From Isoetes taiwanensis (lineage: Eukaryota; Streptophyta; Lycopodiopsida; Isoetales; Isoetaceae), in the NCBI GenBank assembly GCA_021234155.1, contig JAJEKV010000021.1, forward strand, positions 19,343,881 to 19,407,880: 64,000 bases of DNA, read 5' to 3'. The first letter of the stretch is position 1. Each line of letters opens with the position of its first letter. This document shows, one piece after another, positions 23,314 through 35,189 of the stretch. The notes below the pieces were generated by a model. That model was not told the origin of the DNA, did no database searches, and saw only the letters and a program-made list of their open reading frames with translations. Position numbers and translations under genes: made by a program.

Positions 23314-25593
23314 ATGGCATCTCGCCTCCACCAACGGTGGCAAAGGTAAGGTGGACTACTTTCTTAATATAAACTTGAGCGCTTTTTCGATTAAGTATCC
23401 CGCTATTACATCTCGGACATATGAACATCTTCTAGATGCTCTCACCGTCCCCCACGATGCATACCGCGGTGCAGAATCAATAGGCACACAATTGCTTCCC
23501 CGAGGGTGTTTCATTTTGCAAAACATTGACTTTTCCCTAACACCAAAGTGTGGGCGACGCCCAATTTACTTATCCCTCACACCAATGTGGACGACGCAGC
23601 TTGCCTATCCCGACACCAAAGTAGGCGACGCCTCAGCTGGTTTATCCCGAGAGCACCATTACCTTGATGGTAGACTTGGCAGATTTAAATTGGGCTCGCC
23701 CAATTTATTTCTACCCAAGTCTACCATCCAAGGAAGTCGCGGTTTCCCGGATAGACAAATTGGGCATCCGCCCACTTTGGTGTGGAGGGTAAGTAAATTG
23801 GGCACCCAATTTAGTATGCTGATCTGGCCACCAGCGCCTAATTTGCCCCGCGGATGCAATCGCCTCCTGCACTCAAGGCTCACCATGAGTTGAGTTTGAA
23901 AAATTGGGCGCTCAATTTGGTGCGCGTAGATCCGCAAATTGGGCTTAATTTGCCTCCATCATACAATGCCTCTTCAGCCCCAAGTCTCCCAAGTACTAAC
24001 ACTACTTTCCGCTCAGCAGAATTAATATGGCGCTAACAAAGCAGATCGTCGAGTTCCCTGCAGACCGACCCAAATTTGCGAGGCTATTGCAATAGAGAAT
24101 GCAAGAACAAGAAGAGAAAGAACCGCTTGTCGGCATCCGTGTTGTGCCCAATGAAATTTTGACGTTGGCCGAGGAATGGGTCGGGTGCATAGAGATAGGG
24201 GAATATTCATCCCGGTCCCGTGCATAAACCACCTCAAGGATCTTCCGCTTTTCTTTTGGCAAGATAGGGGCGTGAAAAATGAATTATGGGTATCGCCATC
24301 GACATGGAGGTCTCACCGAGAACAAGGATGACTTCTCATCGACGCTTGAAGACACCGTAGATCGGACTTTTGTCCGCTATAAAGTTCCACTATCTGGCAC
24401 GGAGCCATGTATGATGAACGCAAGTATAAAGGAAAGCCCACATTCTTGCGCCGTAAAGGATGGGCTTTTAGACTCATATGAAAGTTTAGAGCGCCGCATC
24501 AAATCAAGAACTGATATTTTTGATGGCTACTACGCCGCCGACAGTGGATATTAGAGCACAAATGGTAACAGGTCGAAAGCTAATCGCTCACGGAGTATCG
24601 TGGCAAAACCAACCTAAAGTATACGATACTAAGTGGCTTAAGTCCAGATACAAGAAAGGTGAGACACAAGCGCAGGGGCAGGGGCAAGGGACACCGCTAA
24701 AGAAGGCTATTCACCGTAAAGTCGCCACTAAACTTATATTCTGGGTGGAATGAAGAGAACATCAAGGTCGCCTCGATGCGAAAAAGCGTAAGAGGACCAG
24801 CCGCCCCAAGAGGAACCCCTAAGCTGCCAGAGGGAAAAGATTTAGGTGGTCCGGGTCCAAGAGGCGCAGCGGACATGTTATCACAGAGCTCAAAAAGTTC
24901 TGAGAGAGGAGTCCTTGTCTTCTTCTTCATCCGAAGAACCGAGAGTAGCCTGGCATCGATCGAAGTTCACTCCATCCGTGGCTTGCACGCCACCGTGAGA
25001 GCGCATATGAGTTGTCACAAAACGCCATAGCAAGCATCGCTACGTGGAGAGAATCTACCCTCCCGGGGTGGGCTTCTGGTGATTGAAGTCCATGTGTTCA
25101 AGATGCATAAAGCCCCTCGCAAATATGACTTGTAGGGTCATAAGTCCCAGGCACTTGGACAATTCTCACTAATCGCTTATCAGCCATCGATGCACCTCCC
25201 CGCGGCCGATGTCGCGGCCGCTCGATCCACGCATTGCATGCAGCAATCAAGTGGAAGAAGTCGAGAGGATCTCGCAAAATGCATTATCGGATTGTTAATG
25301 GCAACCATAATGACCATCGCTGCTCAATGCTTGTCACACAAGCTTTGGCATGGCCTCCCCAAAAGGAAGCACTTGGCGAACCGATATTCTTTTCTATGCC
25401 AAAAGGAAATGCCGAGTCCCCGGCAGAAATCTCACCCAATCGAAAGCACGCTCGCAAGCCGTGAGAATAATGACATAACAAAGAAGACTATACACAGGAA
25501 GTATTTTTCAAGAAATTCAAAAGCTTCGCAACCAAAGGGCATTCTATGAAGCCTAAGAAGGGCAAACGCGGCACTCGTCAAGTGGAGCGATTC
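23314..25593 (+). pseudogene. methyltransferase-family copy B, N-terminal part with ParB-like trace
   Basis: A short first exon starting ATG at 23314 (MASRLHQRW) ends at donor AAAG|GTAAGG (23346). The next acceptor is near 24016, followed by ALTKQIVEFPADRPKFARLL. Downstream frames carry EEKEPLVGIRVVPNEILTLA, a lysine/arginine-rich stretch (KKRKRTSRPKRNPKAAR, near 24780-24830) and a serine/glutamate run. Later come ISPRHLDN (about 25140) and HYRIVNGNHNDH (25282-25317). The last two resemble the conserved beginning and the VDGxHR-type box of ParB/sulfiredoxin-fold domains, which in bacteria are often fused to beta-class methyltransferases. The last exon ends at donor TTC|GTAAGT (25594). At least five frame changes occur. 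Membership of the family is inferred from layout and palindromes, not from a shared methyltransferase domain. Confidence 0.35.
23535..23815. repeat. nested inverted repeat in intron of copy B
   Basis: The inner hairpin has exact 14-bp arms: GATGGTAGACTTGG (23666-23679) and its inverse (23715-23728). Between them is a perfect-arm palindrome TAAATTGGGC-TC-GCCCAATTTA (23686-23707). The outer arms are GCCCAATTTACTTATCCCTC (about 23558) and its inverse around 23770-23800, the latter overlapping another palindrome TAAATTGGG-CA-CCCAATTTA (23794-23813). Left of the inner hairpin, the unit ACACCAAAGTGTGGGCGACG repeats about three times with drift. All of this falls inside the predicted 23346-24016 intron. 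Confidence 0.8.
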
Positions 25594-25674
25594 GTAAGTG
25601 CACTACCACCATTACTAGTTCCTCTATTCATTTAGTTCGAAATCAAATACCCTTCAAATTTTGGCACTTTTTTC

Positions 25675-25692
25675 AAATTGGGCTACCAATTT
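25675..25692. repeat. palindrome AAATTGGGC/TACCAATTT
   Basis: This inverted repeat of the common type lies in the predicted intron that begins at 25594, downstream of the last visible exon of copy B. It is 22 bp left of the edge of the dispersed repeat starting CACAAGGCCCCC. Confidence 0.8.
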
Positions 25693-25713
25693 CTCGGAAC
25701 GGGCCGTGATATT

Positions 25714-26060
25714 CACAAGGCCCCCAAAAATTAACACATATTAATAATCACTATGAAAACCACTATAAACACGGTTTTTAATACAATTAATTCATATTCT
25801 CAACAAAAACCATATGCCTTTCATGCTTTTGTAAAATCAATGGTAGTTTGATCATAGTTCTTATACTAATTTTATATCTTACACTGGTTTCTTAAGATTA
25901 TTACTAATTTAGGATGTGATTTTTAAGCACATATTGTAATATTATATTTTAGGATGATTTCACATACTAGTTATTGTTATCATATATGTTTTCTTAACAC
26001 GGTTTTATTGCTTCCAAGTTTTTTTAGCTAGTTCAAAAACTATGTTCAATTTGCAAGTGT
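25714..26060 (+). repeat. dispersed repeat R, copy 1
   Basis: Starts CACAAGGCCCCCAAAAATTA and is alignable over some 340 bp with 38483-38850, sharing TTAATAATCAC, GCATATGCC, TTTTAAGxAxA and ACTAATT words in order. It is AT-rich and non-coding, with no terminal inverted repeat that I can define. A third occurrence of only the terminal 16 bp lies inverted at 47005-47020, beside copy C. Confidence 0.65.
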
Positions 26061-26595
26061 GAGATGGTTTGCACATGGTTATTTACTATGCTTATTAGTA
26101 ATTGTCTATTACACTAGTTTATGGTATTGCTTTTATCATACACTTATTTCAACTCTTAAGTAGTAACTCTACTTTATCTAATTCATAACATGATACCTGT
26201 TATGAACTTATGTTATGTAAAATGATTTGCTTATTTGGATGCATAACGTTGTTTCAAAACTGCAGTGTTTGACCATGATTCATCCAGAAATATACATAAT
26301 TAGAGCAATATGATAGCATAAGGCAGCTTAAAATCCGATTTTAAGCTAGAAAAGCATGTCATACCCCTGACTGAGAAAGTGTCTAGAAAACATAAATAGA
26401 GTAAAAAAGTAGTGACCACTCGTAGAGTGCGCATGGGCCCTTAGCTAAATTTTAGCTCGGCCCTCTTGTGCACTGTGTGAGTGGTGGCAATAAATTTTAT
26501 CTTAAGGAATCAAATATTTTAATTCAGCAAACACTAATGTTATAAATGATGGGATAACATGAAAGTTGCAGGTAGAAACCCTAAAACTCCCAGAC

Positions 26596-26606
26596 CTATA
26601 AATAGA
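26596..26606 (+). promoter_or_regulatory. TATA-like box
   Basis: CCTATAAATAGACCC lies 30-40 bp upstream of a pyrimidine-rich ATTCTCACTGTACACC that would make a plausible plant transcription start. No convincing coding sequence follows before the polypyrimidine tract. Confidence 0.35.
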
Positions 26607-26812
26607 CCCTTAGAGTCCTCATTCTCACTGTACACCTCCAAGTTGCTGCGCTCCGACCAACTAGACCTTGTTCTCAACCAATATATAGCATGCTTTCATA
26701 TTGGAATATGTATATTTGTATCCACTTTTGTTAATGGATTCTTTATGGTATACTATTTATATCCAAGAGCATGCACATATTTTTCCCCAAAGAATATTTG
26801 AGACTAGTAATG

Positions 26813-26831
26813 GTGCCCAGCGTTGCTGGGC
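26813..26831. repeat. palindrome TGCCCAGC-GTT-GCTGGGCA
   Basis: Perfect 8-bp arms around a 3-bp centre, about 40 bp before the polypyrimidine tract begins. Confidence 0.75.
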
Positions 26832-26869
26832 ATAAGTTGAGAGCCTGTAAATGCTTTGGGATGCAGTGA

Positions 26870-28425
26870 GAAAAGCCCTATCCCTTTCCCTTTTGCTCTA
26901 TCCCGCATTTCATTTTTTCTTATTTTCTCTACTTTTTTTTTCTCATCTTTCTCACATGTTTCCTTGTTTTTCCATCCCTTTCCTTCCCCCTTCCCTGTTC
27001 CCGATAACCTTTTTCCCTTCCCTTTTGCTCCTTTCTCCACCTTTTTTTCCTCTCTTTTTTTTTTTCTTTGCCCCCTTTCCCCTCCCTTTCTTTTTTTTAT
27101 GCCTTCTTTTTCTCCCCCACCCTTTTTCCATGTCTCCCTTTTTCTCAACCTTTACTCTTTTCTCGCCTTTTCCATGCCTATTTTCCCCCTTCTTTTTTCC
27201 TCCTTTTCCCACTCTTTTCCTCCTTTTTTGTGTGCCCTTTTCCTTCCATTTTTCTTTTTCTCCCTCCCATTTTCCATGCCCTTTTTTACCTTCCCTTTTT
27301 CCATCTCCTCACCGCTTTTCTTCCCTTTTCCATGTTCCCTTTTTTCTTCCCCTTTTCCATTTTCTCTATTTCCTTTTCCCCGTGGCTCTCTTCTTTTCCC
27401 CTTTCCATTCTTTTTTTTCTTTTCTATTTCCCTTTTCCCATGCCCTTTTTCCCACCCCTTTTTCTTTTCTATTTTTCCCTGCTTCCTTTCCTCCTCCTTT
27501 TCCCACCCTTTCCCTCTTCCTCAGCAATTTCCCTCTTTCAACCCCCTTCCTTTTTCTTTTTCTTTTCCTTTCCTCATGTCCTTTTTCCCTTCCCTCCCTC
27601 TATCCATCCCCCTGCCCTTTTTCCTTTCCCTTTTTCCCTGCTTTCCTTTTCTTGATGGATTTTTTTTCTTCCGCTTTTCTCCTTTGCCGATCCTTTTTAC
27701 TGCACTTTTTTCCTTCCTTTCCTTTTTCCTTTTCCTTTTTCCATGCCTTTTTGCACATTTATTTTATTCTCTTATTTCCTATACCCATTTTCCCTTTTCC
27801 CCTTTCTCTCTTGCCCTTTTCTTTTCCCTTTCTTCACCATTTTCCTCTCCCTTTTCTCTCATGCCCTTCCCCTCCCTTTTCTCGCTTCCCTTTTTTCCAC
27901 AGACCTTTCCTCCCCTTTTCTATGCCCCTTTCTTTCCCTTCTCCCCATCCTTTCTTTTGTTCCCCTTGTCCCTTCCCCTTTCCTCATTTTTCCAACCTTC
28001 ACTCTTCCCCCTTTTCTTTGATTCATTTGGTTCCCTTTCCCCTGCTTTCTCTTTTTTTCTCCTTCATTTTCTCCTTCAACCTTTTCCTTTTCCTCTTTTT
28101 TTCATCCCCTTTTCAACCTTTTTCCTTTATTTCTCCCCTTTTTCCCTCCCCTTCCCTTGTTCTTTTCCCATGCTTTTTTTCCCATTTTTTCCCCTTTTTT
28201 TCGCTTTCCATGTTTTCCTTTCCCTTTTTTTTTCCTTTTTTTACCCTTTTCCATTTTCCTTTTTTCCCCTTTCCCATGCCTTTTCCCTCCTGGCCATGCT
28301 TTTTCTCCTGTGTTCCATTTTTTTTTTCTTTTTTCCCTTTCCCACCTTTTTTTCTTTCCTTTTTTTTTTCCCATTTTCATTCACATCTTTTCCACTTTTC
28401 CCTTTTCCCTTCCCTTAAGAGATCA
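26870..28425 (+). repeat. 1.55-kb polypyrimidine tract (degenerate minisatellite)
   Basis: The top strand is almost entirely C and T for more than 1.5 kb. The main interruptions are CATG or ATG: the string TTTCCATGCCC or TTCCCATGCC recurs at irregular spacing, about a dozen times (for example near 27168, 27271, 27438, 27739, 28166, 28272). This suggests an ancestral unit of roughly CCCTTTTTCCATGCC expanded and then diverged. Because C/T-only codons contain no stop, frames of 520 and 535 codons stay open, as Phe/Pro/Ser/Leu strings; I regard them as artefacts. The tract could adopt triplex (H-DNA) structure. Confidence 0.9.
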
Positions 28426-29600
28426 AGCATGACCAATCATGTTGTTGGTAACTCGTAATAAATCTAGGCCCTTTGATGCATCCATGATGATCCTGCCATT
28501 CAATAAACTAGGGTTCGGGATGCACTACGACGCATTAGCTCATGATAACATTATAATATAAGATTATTGTAAGTTTTTTTCATCATGGTTTTGCATATCC
28601 GAGGTGGTGTAGAATTCTAGAGATATGGTGCATTTTGTACTAGTGAGCAATGAAAGTAGTTAGCATTTATTATTCTTGGGAAGACTCTTCTAGCAAAACA
28701 ATAAGTGAAGTGGCTTTTTATTGAGCCGCTCAAAGTACAATAGCATAGTAAAAATGATTGGCTAGAAAGATAGAAAGCCAACATAAACCCCGGAAGTAGA
28801 CAATTAATGAGGGTTTCAATAAGAAATGAGATAAGCCACAATGAATCTCAAAGTCGGTTTCAATAAGAAATGAGATAAGCCACTAATGAATCTCAAAGTC
28901 GAGATTTATCAACCGAAAAAAACCCTCGCCTTTCGGTTTTCGAGTGAAAACCATGCAGATAAATAATCGACTAAGAGTCAAACAAGTGCATCATCCAACC
29001 ATCATTGACAACATCACCATGCATGTGCATCCAAGCCTTCATGTAACAATTGCAAACCCAAATGGCCATGGAAGCTTGACAGAAAAGCGGCCGTTGAAAA
29101 TTCATCCATAGTTATGAAGCTACGACTCCACCTCACGCGTTTTGAAGATGTCCATAGTCATGACGCCATGGCCGATCGAATTCAAATGCGACTTGAATAG
29201 ATCTACAAGAACAAAGAACCTGAAATCAAAACACGCATAAACGATTAATCATGTCAAAGTCCATAAAAGCATACAAGAAAAATATTTTCGTTCAAAAATG
29301 AAGCAAGAACCGAGCAAGCCACCCATATAAAAATGAGCATAATCAAGGGACGAGGAAGAACATCCACCTAGCCGGGGAATGACATCGCGAACTAGTGTGG
29401 GGAAGGACATCCGTCCAAACAACTCAACTCGAAAAAAAGGAGCTGGGAAGAACATCCGCTTAGACTTAAAGATATCAAATACAACTAAAGGGTGGAAGAA
29501 CATCCTCAGCTCATAAATTACAAATGAAGAAAACATAAACAAATGAGGTGAGGAAAAAGACCCACACATTCCGAGTATATTGCAAAAGGGCATGGGAGGG

Positions 29601-29787
29601 TGGGAAAGTAGGAAGACAAAACACAAAAAGATGGAACGCCAAAAAAGGAAGGCCGATGATGAAAACCTAGAACTCGATGAGATATATAGCCCTGGCCAAA
29701 AGATCCGATGGAAAAAATAGACGTTCCCAAAAGGACCGTCTTCTCCAAGAATGATGAGTTCTATGTTGCCATAGAACCATTGCATTC
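29601..29787 (+). repeat. 187-bp direct repeat, left copy
   Basis: From GGAAAGTAGGAAGAC to GCCATAGAACCATTGCA this sequence recurs at 35003-35189 with roughly 90% identity and a few indels. The two copies are 5.4 kb apart in the same orientation. This could mark an LTR-like or duplicated boundary of the purine-rich region, but the copies lack TG..CA ends and no primer-binding site follows the left one. Confidence 0.85.
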
Positions 29788-31814
29788 TTGGGAAGACTCT
29801 TCTAGCAAAAACAACAACACTATATGGCCGAAAAGAAGAGGAACACTCCACTCATAAACCCTAGGTGCAATGGTAGATGGCAAAACAATCTAGTGAGAAA
29901 GAAAAGATGAGATGCAAGACAAGACAATAGGAGGAAAAGAAGTCAACACATCAAGAAAGAAAAAGGGAAAAGAGAATGAAAATTAAATCCTTTTAAGACA
30001 ACAAGCTACATCAAATTGAATAAGAGGGAAAGAAGCTCAAAGCATTTTAGATGCAAAGAAGTTAAAGCAAGACACATGAAATTTGAGCACCACGCTGTTT
30101 CAAGCAATGTTGTAGCCAAAGGGAAAATATATAGAAAAGATAGGATTAATCAATGTATCTGTAGTGGCCAAGTTCATTTGAAATATGCGATTATGCCGAG
30201 AAGCATTAGATGATTTTTCTTTACGCCTAAAAGTTCTCCCAAGAGTTCCTCCAAAGCAAAGGTCCATGACTTGAAAGAGAAAGCTCAAACAAGCAATGGT
30301 AAGACCACACTATATAAAAAGGGGTCTAGCAAATAAAAGAGTCTAGGACTAATCGAGAATCACTGCTGATAAAAAAAAGACTAGTAATGTTGGTGATGTT
30401 GTTGAGAAGAAGGAAAGTGATGGGGTTTTTGGGATCTAGATATATCAAAGGAGGAAGACGGTTAGTTTTGAACAAGGAAGAGAACATATGGAATAACCTT
30501 TGGGCCTAAGATGCTCGCCATGGGATAACACACACCTTAAATTTATTAGCCAAGCAAAAGTTTTCGGATACAAGATGGTTCATCTTTTTCCAAAACTCAA
30601 AGAGAAATCCACCGTAGTTTAAAGGTCAAACCCAACAAATAAAGAACAAGAGGCAAGGGGGAAAAACATGGAAAAAATAATGGAATAAATAATGCGACTT
30701 AGGGGAAAAATAGAATTTAAGGAAATAATGCGCATTCAGGGAAAATAGAATATAAGGAAAATAACGTACACGTCCTGGAAATACAAGAACAATTATGAAC
30801 AAATATAATTTACAAAGCAATCATAGCTACAAAAAATGCAAACGCAACTCAACCACAAAAGGTTCTTTTCAAAGCACGATGGTGAGAGGTAAATATAAAT
30901 TGAGGAAAAACAAAACGACTACTATTAGGGAGATGTTTCAAAAGGGGGATATTATCCTAGGCACAAAAATGCGCATGAGATAATGAGACATAACATGGTA
31001 ACCGCCTAGGACATTTAGAGAGAGAAAAATGTTAATCCAACAAAGTATAAAAAGAGCTTTTCATAGAACCTTGTCAACCAAAACAAAAAAGGCAATCCGT
31101 CTAGGATATTTATCCTAAGCAAACAAAGAAGCATCATCGAAACATAATTTTACAAAAGAAAGGTTAGAAAAACGTTAAAAGGTTGGAAGTCTATTAGGCA
31201 TAACTTTGAGCAAATCTTATAAGCTACATAAGTTGAGTTGGAAACTATAGATTGCTGTAAATCGTTTCCAAAGAAAGAAAAAAGCAAAAAGGAACTACCG
31301 AATAATATAGTCACCAAGGAAAAAATAGGAAGATGGCAAGGAAAAAACAAAAATTGGGTAAGAGAAGTGAGACATATGAGCAAAGATGGTCAAAGAGAGA
31401 TCGACCCTTAAGGCGTAACTTGAAAAATGGAAAGCCAAGGTCACCAATCATTAGAAAATAGAGTTAAAAAATAGATAGAAAGAAAGTAAGACATCTAAGC
31501 CACATCCTGAAGAACTCTTTATTTCTCTACATCCGTTGTTAATAAAGACAACTTAAAAAAATGAACAGATTCCAAATATGTAAGTAATGTTATAATAGAC
31601 ACAAAATGGAGCTATAAGTTATAAGTAGTTAAATAGTTATCAATAAGTAATGTTATAATAGGCAAAAAGGGGCATTATTTCGGACTGAATATTTCACCCA
31701 AAAAGGGCTGGCCGAACAGCAGAAGAGTCGGATCTCCCGCTCTTAGGCTAAACAACAAAATGGCATGACCGAACAAGCAAAGACATTGCTTAGCTTCTGG
31801 TAGCGATCAATGGC

Positions 31815-31878
31815 GGGCCTATGGTTGAATTGGTTAAAACGCACCCAACGGTGTAGGTTCGAGTCCTACTAAGCAGGG
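31815..31878 (+). tRNA. degenerate tRNA-like sequence
   Basis: An A-box-like TATGGTTGAATTGG (31820-31833) and a perfect B-box GGTTCGAGTCC (31856-31866) occur in order. The T arm is complete: GTAGG and CCTAC pair over 5 bp around TTCGAGT. The acceptor stem pairs only in part, and the span is about 64 nt, so most of the anticodon arm is missing. I read it as a tRNA pseudogene or the head of a tRNA-derived SINE, not a working tRNA. Confidence 0.45.
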
Positions 31879-34800
31879 TAAAATTGGCAAGTAAGGGTAA
31901 AGTTCCACGTTAGATAGAAATGAAGCAAAAACAAACTTGAAAACATATGCTAAGTAATGAATATCGGCTTCAAAAGGAGATTTGTTTTGGTTCTTGAGTT
32001 GAGGTCCTAAATGCTAGAGCAAGCAAAGGGGCCGATTTGGTCTTGGATGTACAACCCGAAAGAATGCAAGGCAAAATCAATGGTGGAAAAATTTAACCTA
32101 GCAAATCAAGTTAAAGCTAAAATACATACTGAGAAAAAAAAAAGATAGAAGAATGTTAGAATGCAAAGAAGAAGGACATAAGAATGTCAAAAAAATCGCG
32201 GAAAGAGAAGAAGAAGAAAAGAAAGAGGAAAGGAAGGAAAGGAGATCATGCCTCAACATGATTGCTCAAACAACGAGAGAGAAAAGCGGGTTACAAGAAA
32301 TATGATTAACTCCCTTGCAGACAGAAATAAGACGGCCAAGAATATAGGCCATGCAACTGAGGACATGGAGAAAACAAAAGAAAAAGCTATGTAAAAAGAA
32401 CACCATTGTAGAAGAAGCTGATGAAAAAGCGCTTCCCTTGGATTAAAAACGCCAGTAGATATGATATGGTGGACATTGTAGACAGACTAGTATGAAGACA
32501 AATAAATGCTCAAGAGAAACTCCAAGGCAAAATATCAGTTATCCCGATTAAGCAAAATAAAGTCCACAGAGGGAAAGAAAAATACATTACAATTCTCTGA
32601 AACGGGGCATGGTTCAGAGAAAAAGTTATGAAATGTCTAGAGGAAGAATGCTTAGAACACGAAAATGCCCAGAATAAAACTATGGTCTTGAGCCAAAAAC
32701 ATAAACTATGGAGTAATAACGTTACGAGCCAAAAACATAAACTATGATTATACATCCAATCTCTCATGGAGCTCCAAACAAAAATAAAACTATAGTTCAA
32801 GCGAATGAAAAGCCAGGTCACATGGGCAACAAACTAGGCTCCAACCAAAAAGCTAAAGAGATCATTGAGAAATCAAGTGACAATTAATATCTGGTTATTC
32901 GTATAATTCAAGCGAATCAAAAGCCAGGTCACTGGGGCAACAAACTAGGCTCCAACCAAAAAACTAAAGAGATAATTGAGAAATTAAGTGACGAAAGTCC
33001 AACAAAAAAAAACTAAAGAGATAATTGAGAAATTAAGTGACGAAAATTAATATACTGTATGATATAAAGCAAGAGCGACATACTTAGTCAAATTTGGAAG
33101 GTCTATAACAAGCTAAAATATATGCTGAGTTAGTCAAATTTGGAAGGTACATCACAAGCCCAAATATATGCTGAGATTAATGGCATAACTTAATCAGTTC
33201 TAGATTGCAATAGTCAAGAATTAGAGCAAAGATATTTTCTAACCTACTATTTGGGCCAGAAAGGCAAAATCAAACAAAAAAGGGGCGAAAAGTCTGCCCT
33301 AAAATTGGGCGAACTAGGCTGCAGGCAGCCGAATGTCCCACAGGTAGCCGAGCTAGGCGGATATGACGACACAGCAGGGCGAACTTGATATATTACTGGA
33401 CGAAAATATGAAGTAAGCATTCTCTTAGTAATAAGTATGCTGATTTCAGATTATTACTCTAGGATGACAGAATGTATTTCATATGCATGCGAAAATGGTT
33501 ACACAGGAGGCTTTAACTCTATTTTCACAGGATGCTTTAACTCTATCAAGCTAATCCGGCCACAACAAGGCAGATATGACGATACCAAGCTGAAGAACCA
33601 TAGTTATTTGGGGAAAAAGTCTAAGATTTGTAAAAAGACATGCTTGCAGGAGAAGTTTTTTGTTTCCATCAGATAAACAATGGCTAAGATCTGTGAAGCA
33701 TGCTTGCAGGAGAAGTTTTGTTTCCATCAGATAAACAATGGCAAACTATGGCCAACAGCAGTCGAATTCTCCGCCCAAAGCCTGGGCCCTGATGCTTGCA
33801 GTGGGCATGGATAATATCAATGAGACAGTTCTGGATTATGATATCAAAGCTTAGCTAATTTTGGATTATGCTTTCAAAGCATGCAAGTATTAGATGCATA
33901 GATATGGGTAGCATCAGGCTCCTATAGATGAGAGTTATTGAAATGAAAGCTCATGCACAGAATCGAAGCAAAAAGGAGATACAGAGTATAGACACATGAC
34001 CATCGACCATAGAAACTCAGAAATATCTAGCAGGTCTCAGAATTATCTAGCAGGGGTAAGAATTATCTAGTAGCAGGTCTCAGAATTATCTAGCAGGGGT
34101 AAGAATTATCTAGCAGGCCTTGCATCTGCTAGGTTCATGCCTCAACTGTCGATTCTCATATTGGGCTCTAAATGGAGCACAAAAATAGATAAATAAATAC
34201 CGAATTTGGAGAGACTAAAAGCTTCGGCTGAGAAAAAAGGGGCTATTTAAATTAAGCTGGACAAGAAGATCGTGGCAAAGCTAAAAATGGCTTGGCTGAG
34301 GCAGAATAACGCAGATATATTGGATATTTTAAGAGTGCAATCAACAATTGGTTGTGAAAAGATTAAAGAATGCCTTCAAAATTGAGGCAAAAAGCAAATA
34401 CCTTCTAACAGAGATCCCGTTGTCACTAGACAGAAAAAAGAGAATAGAGTTGGGGACCATTGTCACTAGACAGAAAGAAGAGAACAGAGTTGGGATTGAA
34501 TGAGAATCCAGATTTGAACGACACATAGTTTTGAAAATAAAACTCTAGTTCCTAAAGTAATAAAACCAACAGGCAAAGGATGCTATAAAAGCACATGACC
34601 TTTATAAGGTATGCATGATGTCTGCAAAGCCTAAGTTACTAGACATGCTAGCAATTAATGACAGGTATACATATGTTTCCTAGCAAATAATGATAGGTAT
34701 AAATGTGTGGATTCGAAGAATCAAAAGTCAAGAAAGACAGACAAGTAGACCGATTGAAGAAAAGCAAAATACATCTTTCAAATCAAACCAAGGTTAGAGG

Positions 34801-35002
34801 AAAACTCGTTGACATGAAACAAAACCAGAAACACTAAATCGACCCAACTGATATAAGACTAAAAGAAAAAATGACTAGCGTTAACAAAAAACAAAAAGCT
34901 CTCTCAAAAAAGCTTTCTTGGCTTTCTTAGCGACCTTAACTTTCTAAAACAAACTAAGAATTCAAGCTACACAATCAAGGGCCTAATAGGAAAGTAGGGG
35001 CC

Positions 35003-35189
35003 TAATAGGAAAGTAGGAAGACAAAACACAAAAAGATGGAACGCTCAAAAGGAAGGCCGATGATGAAAACCTAGAACTGATGAGATATATAGCCTGTCAA
35101 AAAGATCTGATGGAAAAAATAGACGTTCCACAAAAGGACCGTCTTCTCCAAGAATGATGGTTCTATGTTGCCATAGAACCATTGCATAT
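35003..35189 (+). repeat. 187-bp direct repeat, right copy
   Basis: Partner of 29601-29787. The sequence beyond the common right end differs: TATTCAATATAG here, and TTCTTGGGAAGACTC at the left copy. The latter string also occurs at about 28673, so the left copy abuts a second repeat. Confidence 0.85.

Noticed and set aside
26851-28458. Open frames of 535 and 520 codons on the + strand
   Set aside because: They consist of Phe/Pro/Ser/Leu runs and exist because a C/T-only strand cannot make stop codons. There is no domain, and codon use merely mirrors the tract composition.
29249-29851. 200-codon minus-strand frame with repeated RVFPR/RMFFP words
   Set aside because: The repeated words are translations of the ~46-bp GAAGAACATCC repeat in a purine-rich strand. 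Composition explains the absence of stops.
31815-31878. Functional tRNA gene
   Set aside because: The T arm and B box are good, but the acceptor stem pairs poorly and about 8-9 nt of the anticodon arm are missing.
29601-35189. Complete LTR retrotransposon bounded by the 187-bp repeats
   Set aside because: The repeats lack TG..CA ends, there is no primer-binding site after the left one or polypurine tract before the right one, and the interior has no gag-pol similarity. Reported only as direct repeats.
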